This document shows, in pieces, positions 25,640 through 39,382 of a stretch of 64,000 nt of DNA (position 1 is its first letter; every line of letters begins with the position of its first letter). The stretch comes from Plenodomus lindquistii (lineage: Eukaryota; Ascomycota; Dothideomycetes; Pleosporales; Leptosphaeriaceae), in NCBI GenBank assembly GCA_025504975.1, contig JANUWI010000017.1, positions 248,001 through 312,000 on the forward strand, in the 5' to 3' direction. The position numbers and the translations under genes were made by a program. The notes under the pieces were generated by a model that saw only the letters and a program-made list of their open reading frames with translations, ran no database searches and had not been told where the DNA came from.

Positions 25640-28190
25640 TAGCGCAGGATTTTTTATTAGTTAAAAAAACTATCTAGTTTCTAAAAAAGCGCTAAAGTAT
25701 ACTTTCTCCTAGTAGAATATATTAGACTAGGATTTTCTAACTTTTTACTACTACTAAAACTAAATAAGCTTTAAAAAGTAAATAGCTAATAAACTTTTAT
25801 TATTTATAAAATTTACTTTTAACTTTCTATTTAATATTTTTTTTTAACTTAGATATTTTTTTACGCTTTTTATTTTTATAGAGTATATAAAAAGTATTTT
25901 AGAAAGTTTTTTTAATAAACTTATTTTTTCTATTATTAGAAAAAAAGCTAGAGCTTAAAAAAATAGTATAAAAAAATAGTATTAGTAGATAGAATATTTA
26001 AATAAATAGTATAAAAATAATTATTAATAATTTTTTTATATTAACTATTACTAGACTTAGAGAAACCTAAGTTTAAAAAAGTAGTAAATTTAAACTTGCT
26101 CTAGCTAGGCTACTTAGTTAAACTAGAAATTTTATTTTTAAAAATAGTAGTAGACTTTTTTAATAGACTACTAGAAATAGAGGACTTTTTAATAAAGCTA
26201 TAAATAAAAAAAAAAGTAGGCTTAGTACTTTTAGAAGCTAGAGTAAAAGTAGTAGTACTAGTATATATATTAGTAATTATAAAATAGTAAATAGAATATA
26301 AAGTAGAAATAGAAAAACAACTAGAGAGCTAAAAAGCTTTAGGCCTAAACTAAATCTATAAAACTAAAATAAAAATAAGTATAAAAGTAGAGCTTTTAAA
26401 AGTATAACTAGCTTTTTAAATAGTATTTTTAGTTTATATATTACTATAAATAATAGTATTACACTTATTATTATACTAGGTCTACTATTTTTAAAAGCAT
26501 TAATTTTTTTTAGTCTAGAGTTTCTAAAAGTAACGCTTTTTTTTAAAATAGAGCTGTTTATATATTTAACGCTAAATTTTACTATTACACGTATATAGTA
26601 TTTAGTTAACGCTGTATCTACCTAATTTTAGAATTTTCTATAAAGCTTCTCTACTTCTACCTATGTAATTCTACGTAGCAAGGGTATATATAGTATAATC
26701 TCTTTCTAGCTAGCAATGAAATAATCTATTTTCTAATTATTTTTAAACACCTATTTCTATAACACTTACTCTAGTAAATTTAAATATAAAAGTTAGAAGT
26801 ATTCTAGATAAATATAGAAAAAGTAGTAATAGAAGTATTAGTAGTAGATATAATAATATACTTTTAATAAATAGCTTTAGTAAAGTTATATAAAACACTA
26901 TAAAGCTTTAAAAAAAAATAAAAGCTTTAGAAAAATTAACTAAAAAACTATACGCGGCTATAGAATATAAAATAATAAAAATATAAATATAGTAAATAGT
27001 AGATTTAGTTTAAAAAGTTAGTAGATTAGTATAGAAAGTAAATAGTATAGAAAAGCTTTTAGAAATACTACTTTTTTTATTATCTAGAAAACGCTACTTT
27101 ATAACCTTTACATTATAAAGCTTTATTTTAATTTAAAACTTTTTATATAGAATAATAATACTAGAGTACTTTTTACTATACTTCTAAAAAAGTTTATACT
27201 AATAATAAATTTCTAATTTAGAATAATTAAAACTATTAGAGTTAGTAAAAATAACTAAAAGTATTATTTCTATAAATTTATATTAGCTAGTAACTATATC
27301 TATTAGTATATAGATAGTACTTACGCTAAAAAGTAAATAAGTTTTAATATAAACTATTTTTTTTTATTAGAAACTAAGCTTTTAAAATAGGTCTAGTAAA
27401 GTTTATAGTATTAAATAATATATTATTTTTAGCGCGTTTAATATAGCGCTTAGTTTAATAAAACTAGAAAGTATAGCTTTTATATTTAATAGAATAAAAG
27501 TAATACTTCTACTTATATTTTTTTAAATTATTATTAAAAGTACTTTTAGCCTTACTCTACTCTAGCGTAATAGAAAAAAAAAAGTCTAGAAAAAAACTAG
27601 AAAGTTTAAAAAAGTTATTATTACTAAAATACCCGCGTAAGTTGTTAAAAAAAGTATAAAAAATAATACTATTAGAAAGCTTAACTAGATTAAAGCTTAT
27701 AAAGAAAGGTTTAGATAAAAACTAGATATTAATACTTTACTAAATAAAAAAGTAAGCTTAGTTATATACGCTAAAAGCTAAAGTAGTAGTTTAAAAATAC
27801 TATACAGCTATATATAAATATAGAGTTTAACTTTAATTAGTATTAAAATAGCTATTAAAGTAATATAAGTATTTATTAGAATCTAGAATACTTATAATTT
27901 CTATTTTAATAAGTTTAGTTTTACTAATTTTATTAACTAGCTTACTAGCTTTAGAAGGAAAAATATATTTACTAGGCTAAAATATAAATATAGTAGAAAT
28001 AGAGTTTATATATAGAAACGTAGAAGTAGTATTAGAAATAAAAATAGTAACTTTACTATTAGAGTTAAAAATAGAAATACTACTTTCTAATCTATTTAAT
28101 AAACTTATTTTATTAGCTAATTTAAGCATAATATTATAGTAAAAGCGTTTAAAAACGCGCTTTTTTTTTATAGAAAAAGCGTAACTTACG
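25640..28190 (-). pseudogene. Antisense frame of unknown function, copy in A1
   Basis: Between the end of RNase H and the 3' LTR, about 2.6 kb is not copia pol. On the minus strand it reads as a long frame whose stops are TAA/TAG, like the sense pol frames and unlike random A+T-rich DNA. The predicted residues are rich in Ser, Leu, Ile and Asn/Lys, with no motif I recognise. The B solo LTR at 26,583-26,764 disrupts it. The A2 copy preserves the same frame. I do not know what it encoded. Confidence 0.5.
26583..26764 (+). repeat. Solo LTR of copia family B inside A1
   Basis: 182 bp, starting tattacac and ending ctataaca, absent from the matching position of A2 (about 51,435). Flanked by tttac (26,578-26,582) and cttac (26,765-26,769); the empty site in A2 reads cttac, so the left duplication carries one C-to-T change. 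It represents an insertion followed by LTR-LTR recombination. Confidence 0.95.
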
Positions 28191-28456
28191 CGTATATTAG
28201 TAAATTAGTTACTAAAATTATAGAAGTATTTACATATATTATATAGGTAATAAGTAGAAAGTAGTATAGCTATAGATATATAATTTAAAATAGTTAGAAA
28301 TAAATATATAAAATAGAATAGTAAAGCTCTATAGAGTTTTATTATTATTATAGTATATATACTTACGTACTACAATTTATTTAAAGCTATTAAAGGTTTT
28401 TCGTATAATATTACTAGTATAACCTTTAATTAACTATTTAGCTTAGATAGAGAGTA

Positions 28457-28645
28457 TGTTATAACGCGTATATACTAAGTCTATATTTAAAGTATAATTA
28501 TATATAGTACGCTCTATAGAGTATCTATATAAATAGAGTAGAATATATTTTTACTAAAATTTTAGCTATAAATAGTACGCTTTTTTAAGTATTTTCTATA
28601 TAGTAATCTATTTCCTAATTACTTTTAAATCTACTCTCTATAATA
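28457..28645 (+). repeat. 3' LTR of copia A1
   Basis: 189 bp. It retains an unmutated TG at its start (tgttataac), confirming the ancestral TG...CA ends. The purine tract agatagagagta lies directly upstream. Confidence 0.93.
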
Positions 28646-30559
28646 AAATCTACTAGAATTTTTAGTATATTATTTACTATTACACCTAAATTTATAGAAG
28701 AATTATAAAAAGTAGTTATTTTAAACTACTATACAAACTCTATATATAGTTACCTAGGTATTTAATATACTATAGAACTAATTTAGTAGAATTACTAGTA
28801 AAAAAATATAAAACATAGAGTTATAGACTTAATTAGTAAATATATAAACTAGTAAAAAAATAAATATAGTATATATATACTTTATAAAAAGATCTAAATA
28901 CTAGAACTACTTTTAATACTTTAAAAAAATATTTTTATAAACTTTATAATAGAACTACTAGTATTAAAAAATATAGTTAGTAGATTTATATATAATATAA
29001 TTATAGTTATATCTAATTAATTTTAAAAAGTAGATAAGTATATTCTATTTAGTAAAAATATTCTAGTAGTAAAGCTTACGTATATTTTTATTAATTAAAT
29101 TATTAGATATTATAGTATTCTAAAGTTAATTATTAGTAATTAAAATGAACTATTTATATTAAACTTTTAAATATTACTTTTTAATACTATTAGAACGTAA
29201 CGTAAACTATCTATAGCTTTTTATTTAGAAAGAAATAAATAGATAGAATAAATAAATTTAACTATAAAAGCCTATCTATAAATATGTATTAATTAGTAAT
29301 ATAATATTAAAATTTTACTAATATTTATAGTTTAGATAGTATATAATAATAAGATTTTAGAATTTATAGTATAGACTTTATACTTTATAAACTATAGAAA
29401 ATACCTAAATCTTTTTATTAAAATATTACTCTATTAGAGAATAGAAGTAGCTATACGTATAGCTAAAAAACTAAAGTAAATTAATAAAAAATTAAATAAA
29501 GCTTTTTAAAATGCTAAATATAATAGTATTTTATATATTAATAAAAAATAAAAAATAATACTTTAGCTAAAAAAAAAGAATAGTGTATATTTTTTTATAA
29601 AAAAACTTTTATATAATATAGTTTTATTCTAGAATAGACTATATTAAAGTTAGACTGTTTTTAATTAAAAACTAGATATAACTAGTTATATATATATTTA
29701 ACTTTCTACCTAGTACTAATATATATTTTAAATTCTATATAAATACTAGAACTAGCTAACTTTTTTACTCTACTATAAATAACCTTCTAATATAAATAAT
29801 AAAAACCAAATAAGTTTAAAGTTAAAAGAATAATAATATATTAAAAAGAATAAAGGAATAAAAAGTACCTAGTAAAATAGTTAGATTATAATAATTTAGA
29901 ATATATATATAAAAACTAGAAATAAACTTTATAAACTACTACTAGCTACTAGTATAGTGCTACTAGAAAATAAAGTATAACTATACTTTATAATACTAGT
30001 AGATTATTCTAGAAAATTAAGTATTACTTATATTATAAGTAAAAAAGCTCTACTAATAAATAATATAGAATAATCTAATATCTTTTAGTTTATTCTTTTA
30101 CTTTATATTTTAAGCTCTAATATAAAGTATAAAGCTTTCTACTAAATATAGTTTTTTATCTATTTTAGAGTTTTTTTATTACGTAGTAAACGTAAAATAA
30201 TAGTTATAAATAACTATTTATTTTTATCTACTTTTTTTTAGTATTTATTTTAAATTTTATGTAATAAATTCTAAAATATATTTATATATACTTTTTTTTT
30301 ATAAGTATATTTAGTATACTTTAGATTTAAATTTAATATAAAATAAAGTAATTATATTCTTTAAAAAAAAGATAATTATAAAAAAACTTTAGTAATAGTT
30401 TTATAAAAAAAAATTCTATTAATAAATATAGTTAGTATTTATAGAAATTAAAAAATATAGAATAACTCTATAGTTTAAAAGTATAGAGTATTAGTAATAA
30501 ATAATATAGTACTTATAAATTACGTAGTTTAAAAATTAACTATCTAGAAAAGAAATTAG

Positions 30560-30984
30560 TATTATAATATCTCTATAATAGATAAAAACCATAAATAGTA
30601 AATAGATAATAAAGTACTAGTTTAATAGGTAGCTTTATAATATTATATATTATATAATTAATAAATATAATAGCTTTTATTATAGCTACTAATAGATATA
30701 TATACTAGCTACTATTATATATAATAGCTTTTATTATAGCTATTATACAAGTATATAGAAATATTAAAATACTTTTTAGTTAATTATATTTAACTTATAT
30801 AAATAAGTAAGTAATATATCTTAGTAATTAGTTACTTTTATTACTTTTTTAAAAAGTATACTTTTACTATTTTAGTAATTTATACCTTAACGCCTATATA
30901 CTTATCTATTTTTAAAGACTAATCTATTATAGTTATTTTAATACTAGCTGCTTTATATTATAGCTATTTAAAAAGATCTTTATA
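30560..30984 (+). repeat. 3' LTR of gypsy E2
   Basis: 425 bp, from tattataat to gatctttata, homologous to the other E LTRs. It abuts the truncated D3 repeat, so E2 probably inserted into D3. Confidence 0.7.
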
Positions 30985-31505
30985 AAATCTTTCTTTTCAA
31001 ATAGAAATAGAATCTAGAAACTACTTCTAAATAAATAATTAATATAATAATAATTATAGTAGCTTCTAAAATTTATTAATAATATAGGGATAATTATTTA
31101 AATTCTGAATATCTATAACATATAAAAATACGCTTTAAGTTATATAGATTATTACTATAGAATTAATAATATTTTTAAATCCTTTAAATTTATTTAAATT
31201 CTAAATTCTAGAATTACCTTTATAGTTTATAATACTAATATTATACAAAAAAATACTAGTAAAAAACTAGTTAATAGTAAAAAATAGGAACTAAAGTAAA
31301 TATATAATAATTCTATCTATTTAATTATAACTTTTTTTATCTAGATAGATATTTTAGAAGTTCTAGCTAGCTCTATACTAGGTATAATCAGGTAATATTT
31401 AATATATTAGAAAGTAGAAATTTTCTACTTTTAGATTAAAAAAAATTAACTAGCTAGCTAATATATTATCTACGTAATTAAATTATTTTATATATATAAA
31501 GTTAA
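30985..31505 (-). repeat. D3: truncated D repeat, reverse orientation
   Basis: Reverse-complement match to D1 and D2. One end is cut by the E2 LTR at 30,984. The other end meets G1 sequence at about 31,505, where G1 and G2 stop matching. Confidence 0.6.
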
Positions 31506-31825
31506 TATAATCTACTAGTTAGCCTAATAATCTAATAAATTTAATAATTCTTTTTAGTATTATAGATACTATACTTTCTATTAAATACTTTTTTAATCTA
31601 ATATAATATTAAATTAATCTAAAAGTTAATTTAAATCTATCTATATAGCTTTTAAAGCTAGCTAACTTTAGACCTACTAATATACTAATACTACTTTTAG
31701 CGTTAGTTATTATAAGCTTTCTAAGTAAATTAGAAAATTTTTACTATATTTTTAAATTAAACCTAGTATTTAGAAGTTAACTACTACTAAAAAGTAGATA
31801 ATTATTTAATATATTTTATACTTTA

Positions 31826-32007
31826 TCTTATATGTATATAGTACTTAGTTAACGCTATATCTATTTAATTTTAGAATTTTCTATAAGGCTCCCCTGCTTC
31901 TACCTATGTAATTCTATATAGCAAGGGTATATATAGTATAATCTCTTTCTAGCTAGTAATATAATAATCTATTTTCTAATTATTTTTAAATATCTATTTT
32001 TATAATA
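31826..32007 (+). repeat. 5' LTR of copia B2
   Basis: 182 bp; the first bases (tcttatatg) carry more changes than in the other copies. Ends ttataata before the primer-binding site. Confidence 0.9.
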
Positions 32008-33099
32008 GTTATAAGCCTAGCAGCGCTTTTTTATCTTTAATTTATTTTTCTATTTTTTAATAAAAAGCGTTTTAAAATAGGTGCTTAGATACTCTAATTA
32101 TTACTAATACTTTAATTTTAATAATTACTACTATAATAGCTACTACGTATCTCTTTAATAGTTTAGCTAACTAGCTTAACTAGTTTCTATAGTACTAGCT
32201 ATTTACTATAAATTAAAGCGTCTAGTAATACTATAATTCTAATAAAAAGCTAATTACTACTTTTTATAATAACTAACCTAATAAGCGAGACTCTCTAACT
32301 AAAAATAATATTAAGCTATTTAAAATTAAAGTAGCCTAGTATAAAATCTATAAAAGCTAGTAGCTTATTAAAAGTAAAAAGTTTAAATCTATATAAAAGT
32401 AGATTAATACTATAGTTAAGCCTAATTTTCTCTAACTATATTTTTTTAATATTATTATAACTAAAACTATTATTCTATAGGCTTTTATAAAGGTATTTAA
32501 AAAAGAATTAGCTCTAAATAAAAATAGTATAAAAAACTAGGTATAGGCTAAATATAAAGCTTATTTATAAAAAGTCTATACTACTAATAACGCAAGCTAC
32601 TAGTAGTAGAAATAGATATTTTTCTATAAAAAAACTAGAGTGTATAAATTTAATAAAGTAGAAAGCTAGATTACTATCTATAACTATTTAGACGCTTTTA
32701 TACTAAAGCTTTTACCTAACTAGGCAAAATTTATATACTAAAAAATTATAAAAAATAAAGTACTAGGGCCTACTACTAATATTTTAATATTTAAATAGAT
32801 TAGCTATATCTATTTTAAATTACTCTACTAATATATACTACGCACTAAAAATAGAAAAAAAAACCTTTTTTAACTATAGATATAGATAATAGTTTAATAG
32901 AAACTTTAGAATTAGCTACGTATCTCTATAATAGAGATTATAAATAAAGTCTAAAAGATTACTACTAAATAAAAGCTACGCTTACTAATAAACTATATAA
33001 AATAGAAAAAAAAAAAAAAAAAAGCTATTAGCCTATTTTAATAAGCTATAATTTAAATTTTTTAAAAAAGTAGTAAAGGCTAAAAGTTCTACTAATAAA

Positions 33100-36000
33100 T
33101 AGAATAGAAAAGCTAAAAGTAGAGAATTTAGAAGCTTCTCTAGAGCAATTTAGGCTGCTTTTATTAATCTATAACTAAATAGCTTTATAATAATATATAG
33201 AGTATATAGTACTATAGATTTTAACGCTTACCTACTATTTAAAAGTATAATTTTAGATAATAGAGGCGCTCTCTATTTAGTTAATTTAGTTAATTATTTT
33301 AAACTAGGCACTTTTAAAAAGAGTAGAAAGATTTCTATAGTAGAAATAGGCACCTAGTCCTTCTAGATCTCTAGAATAGATATTTAAGTAATAAAAAATA
33401 TTTTTATAGAAGTATATAAAAAGTGTATAAAGGACTTAGTACTATTTAATATAATAGTAGTAAAAAAGTTTTATATTAATATTATATTAGAAGCTCTACT
33501 ATAAAATAAAAAAGTATAATATTTTAGACTAGATATAATACTATAATATAGTAGTTATAAAAAAAGCGTTATATTAGCCTAGTTAATATATAAATAGAAT
33601 TTAACTTTTATAGAATATAAGTTTATTACTATCTACTTTTTAGCTATAAGTATAATTTTAGTTTTAATAAAAAAAATTTTTACTATCTATCTACGCTCTA
33701 ATTTAGAAGAGCTTTAGTATACTAGATTTAGTTACTTTAGTCTAAAGACGCTTTAAGCACTTATAAAACAAGCTAGAAGTATATAAATAAATAGTATTTT
33801 ATAGAAAAAGTATAAACACTACGCTATAACTTACACTAGCTAAATTATTTTATTAAAGCTCTAAAAATAGCCTATTTAGCTATATTAGAGAGTATTATAG
33901 AATCTTTTTAATATACTATAGAGAAGCTCTAGAGAATAGTAAATACTTATTATTAAAAATAATTATAGTAGTAAGCTTTATACCTATAGCCTTATAAAAA
34001 AAAAAGTAAAAATTTTTTTTAGTATTTTTAAAATATTTTAAAGTATAATTTATATCTAGTATAAGCTTAAAATCTATATTATTATATAAAATAATAATGT
34101 AGTAACACTTCTTTAGCGCAGATTATTAGATTTTAAAATATAAATAAAAAATATAGGTATTAAAAATAAAAGCTTACCTCTTTATATCTATAACCTAAAT
34201 AGTAGGCTAGAAAAAGTAAATAAAAAAATTATTATAAAGTAAATTAAAATAAAAATTACTACTAATCTACTTAAAAAATTATAGCTTTATATTATTAAAG
34301 TAGTAATATAGCTATATAATATAAACCTATTCTAAACTTAGAATATATAGTCTCTAAATAAAACGCTTTTTTAATAGTTTTAGAGGTAATTTAAATAGTA
34401 TTAACTAGTGTAAATTAAGCTTTTAATAGCTAATTTATAGCTAAATTAGAGTAGTATTTACACTTATAGCTGCAGAGCCTATCCTTTTAATAGAGATAGA
34501 GCAGCTAGGTATTATAAATAGAGTTTTAAAGTAACTTTATAAAGCTATATTAGATATCTAGTAGAATATAAATTATCTAATATATATAAAATATAAATTT
34601 TTAAGCTTAACTCTATTATTACTATACGTAATATTACTTTTAATAAAAATCTTTTCTATAACTCTAAAAAGCTAGCTTTTTAGATAATAAAAAAGCTATA
34701 ATAAATAGTATTAGTACTAAAAATAGAAAAAAATAAGTCTAAAAATTTTAATTAGCTTAATTAACTTTTTAAAGCTATAAATAAATTTAATAATATAGAA
34801 ATTATACTATATAAATTAAACCTAGTTTATTAGCTAGAGAGTAAAAAGAATATAGTAGCAGCTAATAATCTAGATAGCTAATCTAATTATTATATATTAT
34901 AGAAGCTTTTTCTACTATTAGTAGCATGCTTAGCTAGCGCGTTATAAAAAATTAATATAAATTTAAATAGCTTTTCTAGTTTATATACTCTAGAGTTTAT
35001 ACCTAACTCTATTAGGCCTAGCTATTATAGTAGCAGTCTATAGAATAAGCTTTATTTTATAGAAATAGGCCTGCTATCTAATATTAATAAAATTTTAAAA
35101 AACTTTTATTATAATATAAATAAAGCGCTTTATAAAGCGCCTAAATTTTAATAACTAGCTTTTTTTTAAATAACTACTATTTTTATAGTACTATCTAAAG
35201 TAGTATTTATAGCTATATAATAAGTATACCTACTTTTTCTATACTTTATAATAACTAGAGATAGATTACCTATTTATAGAAGTAAAAGAGTCTATAAAGA
35301 GAATTCTAATACTTTAGTATTAGAGAGTAATATTACTTCTAGAGTATATTTTATATATAATTTTTTAAATAGAATTAATATAAAGAATTTTCTCTAGAAT
35401 TTTTTAAGCTAAGCTTTTATTTATATTTACTAAAAATATACTACTATTTACGTAGTAATTAGAATAGCTATTTATAAAACTACTAAATTCTAAAATTTAA
35501 AAATTAGATAGATCTACTAAAATAAGCTTCTAAAGCTTTCTACTAAATAGAAAAATCTCTATATATACTTTTTTAGACTATTATTTTACTAAATTTATAA
35601 CTAAAAAATTAATACGCTCTATTCTAAAAGTACCTAGAAAATTATAGAGTGCTTTATAGCTTAAAAGTAGCTACCTTTTTTTAAATAAGTATTTATTTAT
35701 AAGCTTAATAAAAATAGATATTTTTTAAAGTATAAAGTCTAGATAGTAGTATAAAATAAGCTCTAATTTATTAACACGCTTTATTTAATATATACTATAA
35801 TACTTACGTTTTATACTTTCTAGCTAGCTATAGCTATTATAGTTTACTAAAACTTTAAAATAAATTAGTATAATATTATTAGAGTATTTCTAAATACCTC
35901 TATAGATTACTAAAATAATATTATTTATAAACTACTAGATAGCTATAAACTTATAGGTAAGTATATACTACTACTCTAAACTTTATATAGCTTTTATAAT

Positions 36001-37085
36001 TTACTACTTTTATAGTACTAGAAGCTTTCTATAACTTTTAAATAGTTTAGTTTAATTATTTTAAAAAAAAACTATATTTTTTCTATACGCCTAATTAGAA
36101 AATCTACTTACTTTTTATATTAATAATATTCTAATTATATATTACTAAAGTAATATTATATAAACTTACTAGATAGTAATAACCTTTAAAAATAAATATT
36201 AAATAAAAAATAAAAAATTAATTAAATAGCTTCTAGAGATATAAATAATTAAAAATTAAGTAAAAAAAATAATTTTACTTATCTATAATAAGTATATTAA
36301 TAAAATTTTAAAAAAGTTTAGTATAGTAAACTATACCTATTTTTCTAATATACTACTTTTAAGCTCTAAATAAAAAAAAAGAACTAGAAAAGCTACTAAA
36401 TAGCAGATTAAAAAGTATTAGAAAATAATTAAATCTATTTTATATACTACTATAATAGTGCGCCTAGATATTATATTTACTATTTCTAAACTTTTATAAT
36501 ATTTTACTAACTTTATTTTATAGTATTTTAAAGCTGTTTACTAGATAATTTTATATTTCTACTAAATAAAGTATTATATAATATAGTATAGCTAGAGTAA
36601 TTTAAAGCTTATAATATATAATAATACTTTTTTTATACATAATATTAAAATATAATATTTATTCTAGAGCTATATTATTATACTCTATAGAGAAGTAATT
36701 ATATAAAAAGTAGTTTATTAAGTAACTATTATAATATTAATAACTAAAGCTAAGCTACTTTTTTTTAAGCACGTTACTAAAAAGTTAATAGAGCTCTAAA
36801 AATTTCTCTAGAAGCTCTACGTACCTATACCTAAGCTATATAAAATTTTCTATAATAATTAATAAATAATCTAGTTTATTATAAATAAAAAAGAATATAT
36901 TACTATAAAGCTATAATATATTAATATATAGAATATATAGTTTAGATAAAAATATAAAAAAGGATTCTTTATAATTAGCTACCTTTTTATAAATAAAATA
37001 CTAGTAGATAGGCTTACTAAAAATCTCTCTAAATAATCTTTTAATACTTTTAAAAATTATTTTAAACTATAAAATATAAAAGCTA
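33100..37085 (+). pseudogene. Copia B2 pol remnant
   Basis: Plus-strand frames with TAA/TAG stops read as protease-like, integrase, reverse transcriptase (about 35,520-36,100) and copia RNase H (about 36,480-37,080). The RNase H end includes an I-Q-N-I segment, G-F-F-I-I-S-Y-L and then D-R-L-T-K-N-L-S. This is the order integrase-reverse transcriptase-RNase H that defines copia elements. Not functional. Confidence 0.75.
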
Positions 37086-37684
37086 AAAATATAATATTAC
37101 TAAAGTAAAATAAATAATTATTTAATAATCTCTATTTATATTTATATAATATAATATATAGGCTAAAGCTTATTTTTAAAGAATTTATAGGCTACGCCTA
37201 GCAGCAGCGCCTAGAAAAAGCTAGATCTACTTTATTACTTTATTAATAAATTTACTAATTAATCTTTTAATATTTTTATATTATAAAAAAAACTAGCTTA
37301 CTTACTAGTAGTAGAGGCTACGCTAAAAGTAGAAAGTTTTTTTTTTTTTTTTAGTATTTTTAAAAGTAGATAGAGTTTATAGTATAGGCGCTTAAATTTA
37401 TTTTTACTTATTTTTATAGCTTTAAAAGTAATAAATATTTTAAAGTAGTAGAAAGTAAAAGTAGAGCTATACTAGAATTAATAAAGCTTATTTAACTAAT
37501 AAAATTATTTATTTATATAGATTAGTATAAATACCTAAAGGTATAGAGCTAGTAGCTTTTACTATAAATTTTATTATAGTTCTAATAGCGTTTATTACTT
37601 TATATAAAAGTACTGCGCATGTAGTTTAAATAGAGAATAGTATACTTTTTTATAAAATTATTATAATAGAACTGCGTACTAGCT

Positions 37685-37770
37685 AGTATAGTAGTAGTAG
37701 TAGTAGTAGTATACTCTACTTTTTTTTTTTTTTTTTTTTTTAGAGGTGTGGGGGGAGGAAGCGTAGAGTA
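37685..37770 (+). repeat. (TAG)n, poly-T and G-rich run in copia B2
   Basis: About eight TAG/GTA units, then a run of more than 20 T, then gaggtgtggggggaggaagcg. The G-rich part is unusual in this block because it has few CpA/TpG sites and so had little for RIP to hit. B1 has the reverse complement at 9,810-9,912. Confidence 0.75.
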
Positions 37771-38297
37771 AAAAAAATAGAAAAGTTAGAAAAAATATAA
37801 AACTCTTAAAAGAAAAAAAAAATTTTAAAGGTTTTTTTACCTAAAAATTTAGATAAAAAAGGTAAAAAAGTACGCTTTTTATATAAATAACTATATAAAT
37901 ATAAAATAAGTATAAATATAGATAAAAGTAAAAGTAAAAGTATAGTACGCTAAACGCGCGCTATAGTAATATAGGCGTAAATAGCTTTTTAGATTTTAAA
38001 CTATATTAACATAGTTTTAGTAGAAAATTTATAAATATAAAAAAGCTTTATATAAAAAAATATAGAGATATAGATACTAATAAAAGCTATAGTATTAATA
38101 GATACTAATTAAAATAAAAGTTTAGCTAATAATTAATTTTACTAGGCTTAGTTTTAAATTAACTACCTCTAATATACGCTAAGTAATATAAACTAAACTT
38201 TTAGTTATACTAAATTTTATTATATAGGCGCTTTAACACTCTATAAAGCTTAATACTACTAATATTAAATAATTTAATCTACTATAACTAGAAAGTG

Positions 38298-38479
38298 TAT
38301 TATATATATATAGTATTTAGTTAACGCTATATCTACCTAATTTTAGAATTTTATATAAAGCTTTTTTATTTCTATCTACGTAATTCTACGTAGTAAGAGT
38401 ATATATAGTACAATCTCTTTCTAGCTAGTAATATAATAATCTATCTTCTAATTATTTCTAAGCACCTATTTCTATAACA
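38298..38479 (+). repeat. 3' LTR of copia B2
   Basis: 182 bp, ends tctataaca followed by the cttta duplication. Confidence 0.92.
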
Positions 38480-39382
38480 CTTTAATTTATAAAGATTTAT
38501 ACTCTAGCTTTATAAAGTAAAAGATTTAACTAGTATAATACTAGAGGTATATAATAGAATACTAGTAGATAAATACTAGGCTAACTACTTTATAATATAC
38601 TTTATTAAACTTTAAATAACTTTTTATTAAATAAAAACTAAATTAAAAATAAAATTAAAAAATCTAGATATTATTAGCGTATAGTTTATATTTATAGAAA
38701 AAATTAAAACTAGATATAGTATCTATAATAATAATATCTATAATTTTAATAAAACTAATTTTTAGATAGGTATAAATAAATCTATAAAAGTTAATATTAG
38801 CTATTAAAAATATAATTAGCTAGACTTTATTTAGCTAGATAATTATAAATAAATTACTATTATCTAAAGTATATATATTTTTAGAAATATAATTTTACTT
38901 TTTATTATTTATAAACATACCTATATTTCTCTATATAGTATTAAAACACTAGTATTTTTTATAATAAAAATTTTTTTAGTTTTTAAAATAGCTAGATAAA
39001 TAATATATTTAAACTATAGTAGTTAGAGTACTTTATAAAAAATATAAAAGTATAATAAATAAAAGTATACTAGTTATTAATTTTAAATAGCTATAAAAAC
39101 TATTTTAACTAAAAGTTTAAAAACTATTATATAGAAATTAACATTCTAACTTTTTATAGATTTATTTATTTATTTTATTTTCTCTAGCTATTTAATATAG
39201 TATATTTTTTATTATTAAAATACAAATACTTATAGCGTCTATAAAATTTAGTATAATAATATATTTTATTTTCTATATAAATAAAAAATACTTTTTTCTA
39301 GTTTTTAAAATTATATATTTTAATATATTTATAGTTAATAACTATAAAAAAGTTTATAAAGTATTAAAGCTAGTTTTTATTA

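Larger units (their letters stand above)
20318..28645 (+). mobile_element. Ty1/copia family A, copy A1 (full length)
   Basis: 8,328 bp including a 182-bp solo LTR of family B plus its 5-bp duplication, so about 8.14 kb of its own sequence. LTRs of 189 bp at both ends share the 10-bp terminal inverted repeat tgttatagag/ctctataaca, here with RIP changes. The duplication is gaatc at 20,313-20,317 and aaatc at 28,646-28,650, a single G-to-A difference. The primer-binding site gttataagcctagc is at 20,507-20,520. Copia pol is on the plus strand, and a second long frame lies antisense downstream of it. Confidence 0.95.
20151..30984 (+). mobile_element. Ty3/gypsy family E, copy E2, interrupted by copia A1
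   Basis: The segment 20,151-20,317 and the segment from 28,646 onward become continuous with the minus strand of E3 (about 43,650-43,780) once A1 is removed. That proves E2 was the target of A1. The right segment reads on the plus strand as integrase at about 28,930-29,400 (I-D-K-F-T-K-M and I-I-S-D-R type segments) and ends in a 3' LTR. The part before 20,151, with gag and reverse transcriptase, is not present here. Confidence 0.75.
31826..38479 (+). mobile_element. Ty1/copia family B, copy B2 (full length, 6,654 bp)
   Basis: LTRs of 182 bp at both ends, with a perfect 5-bp duplication cttta (31,821-31,825 and 38,480-38,484). The primer-binding site is at 32,008-32,021. Its flanks join into continuous G sequence when it is removed, confirmed by the uninterrupted G2 copy at about 57,800. 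Gag-pol is on the plus strand. Confidence 0.95.
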
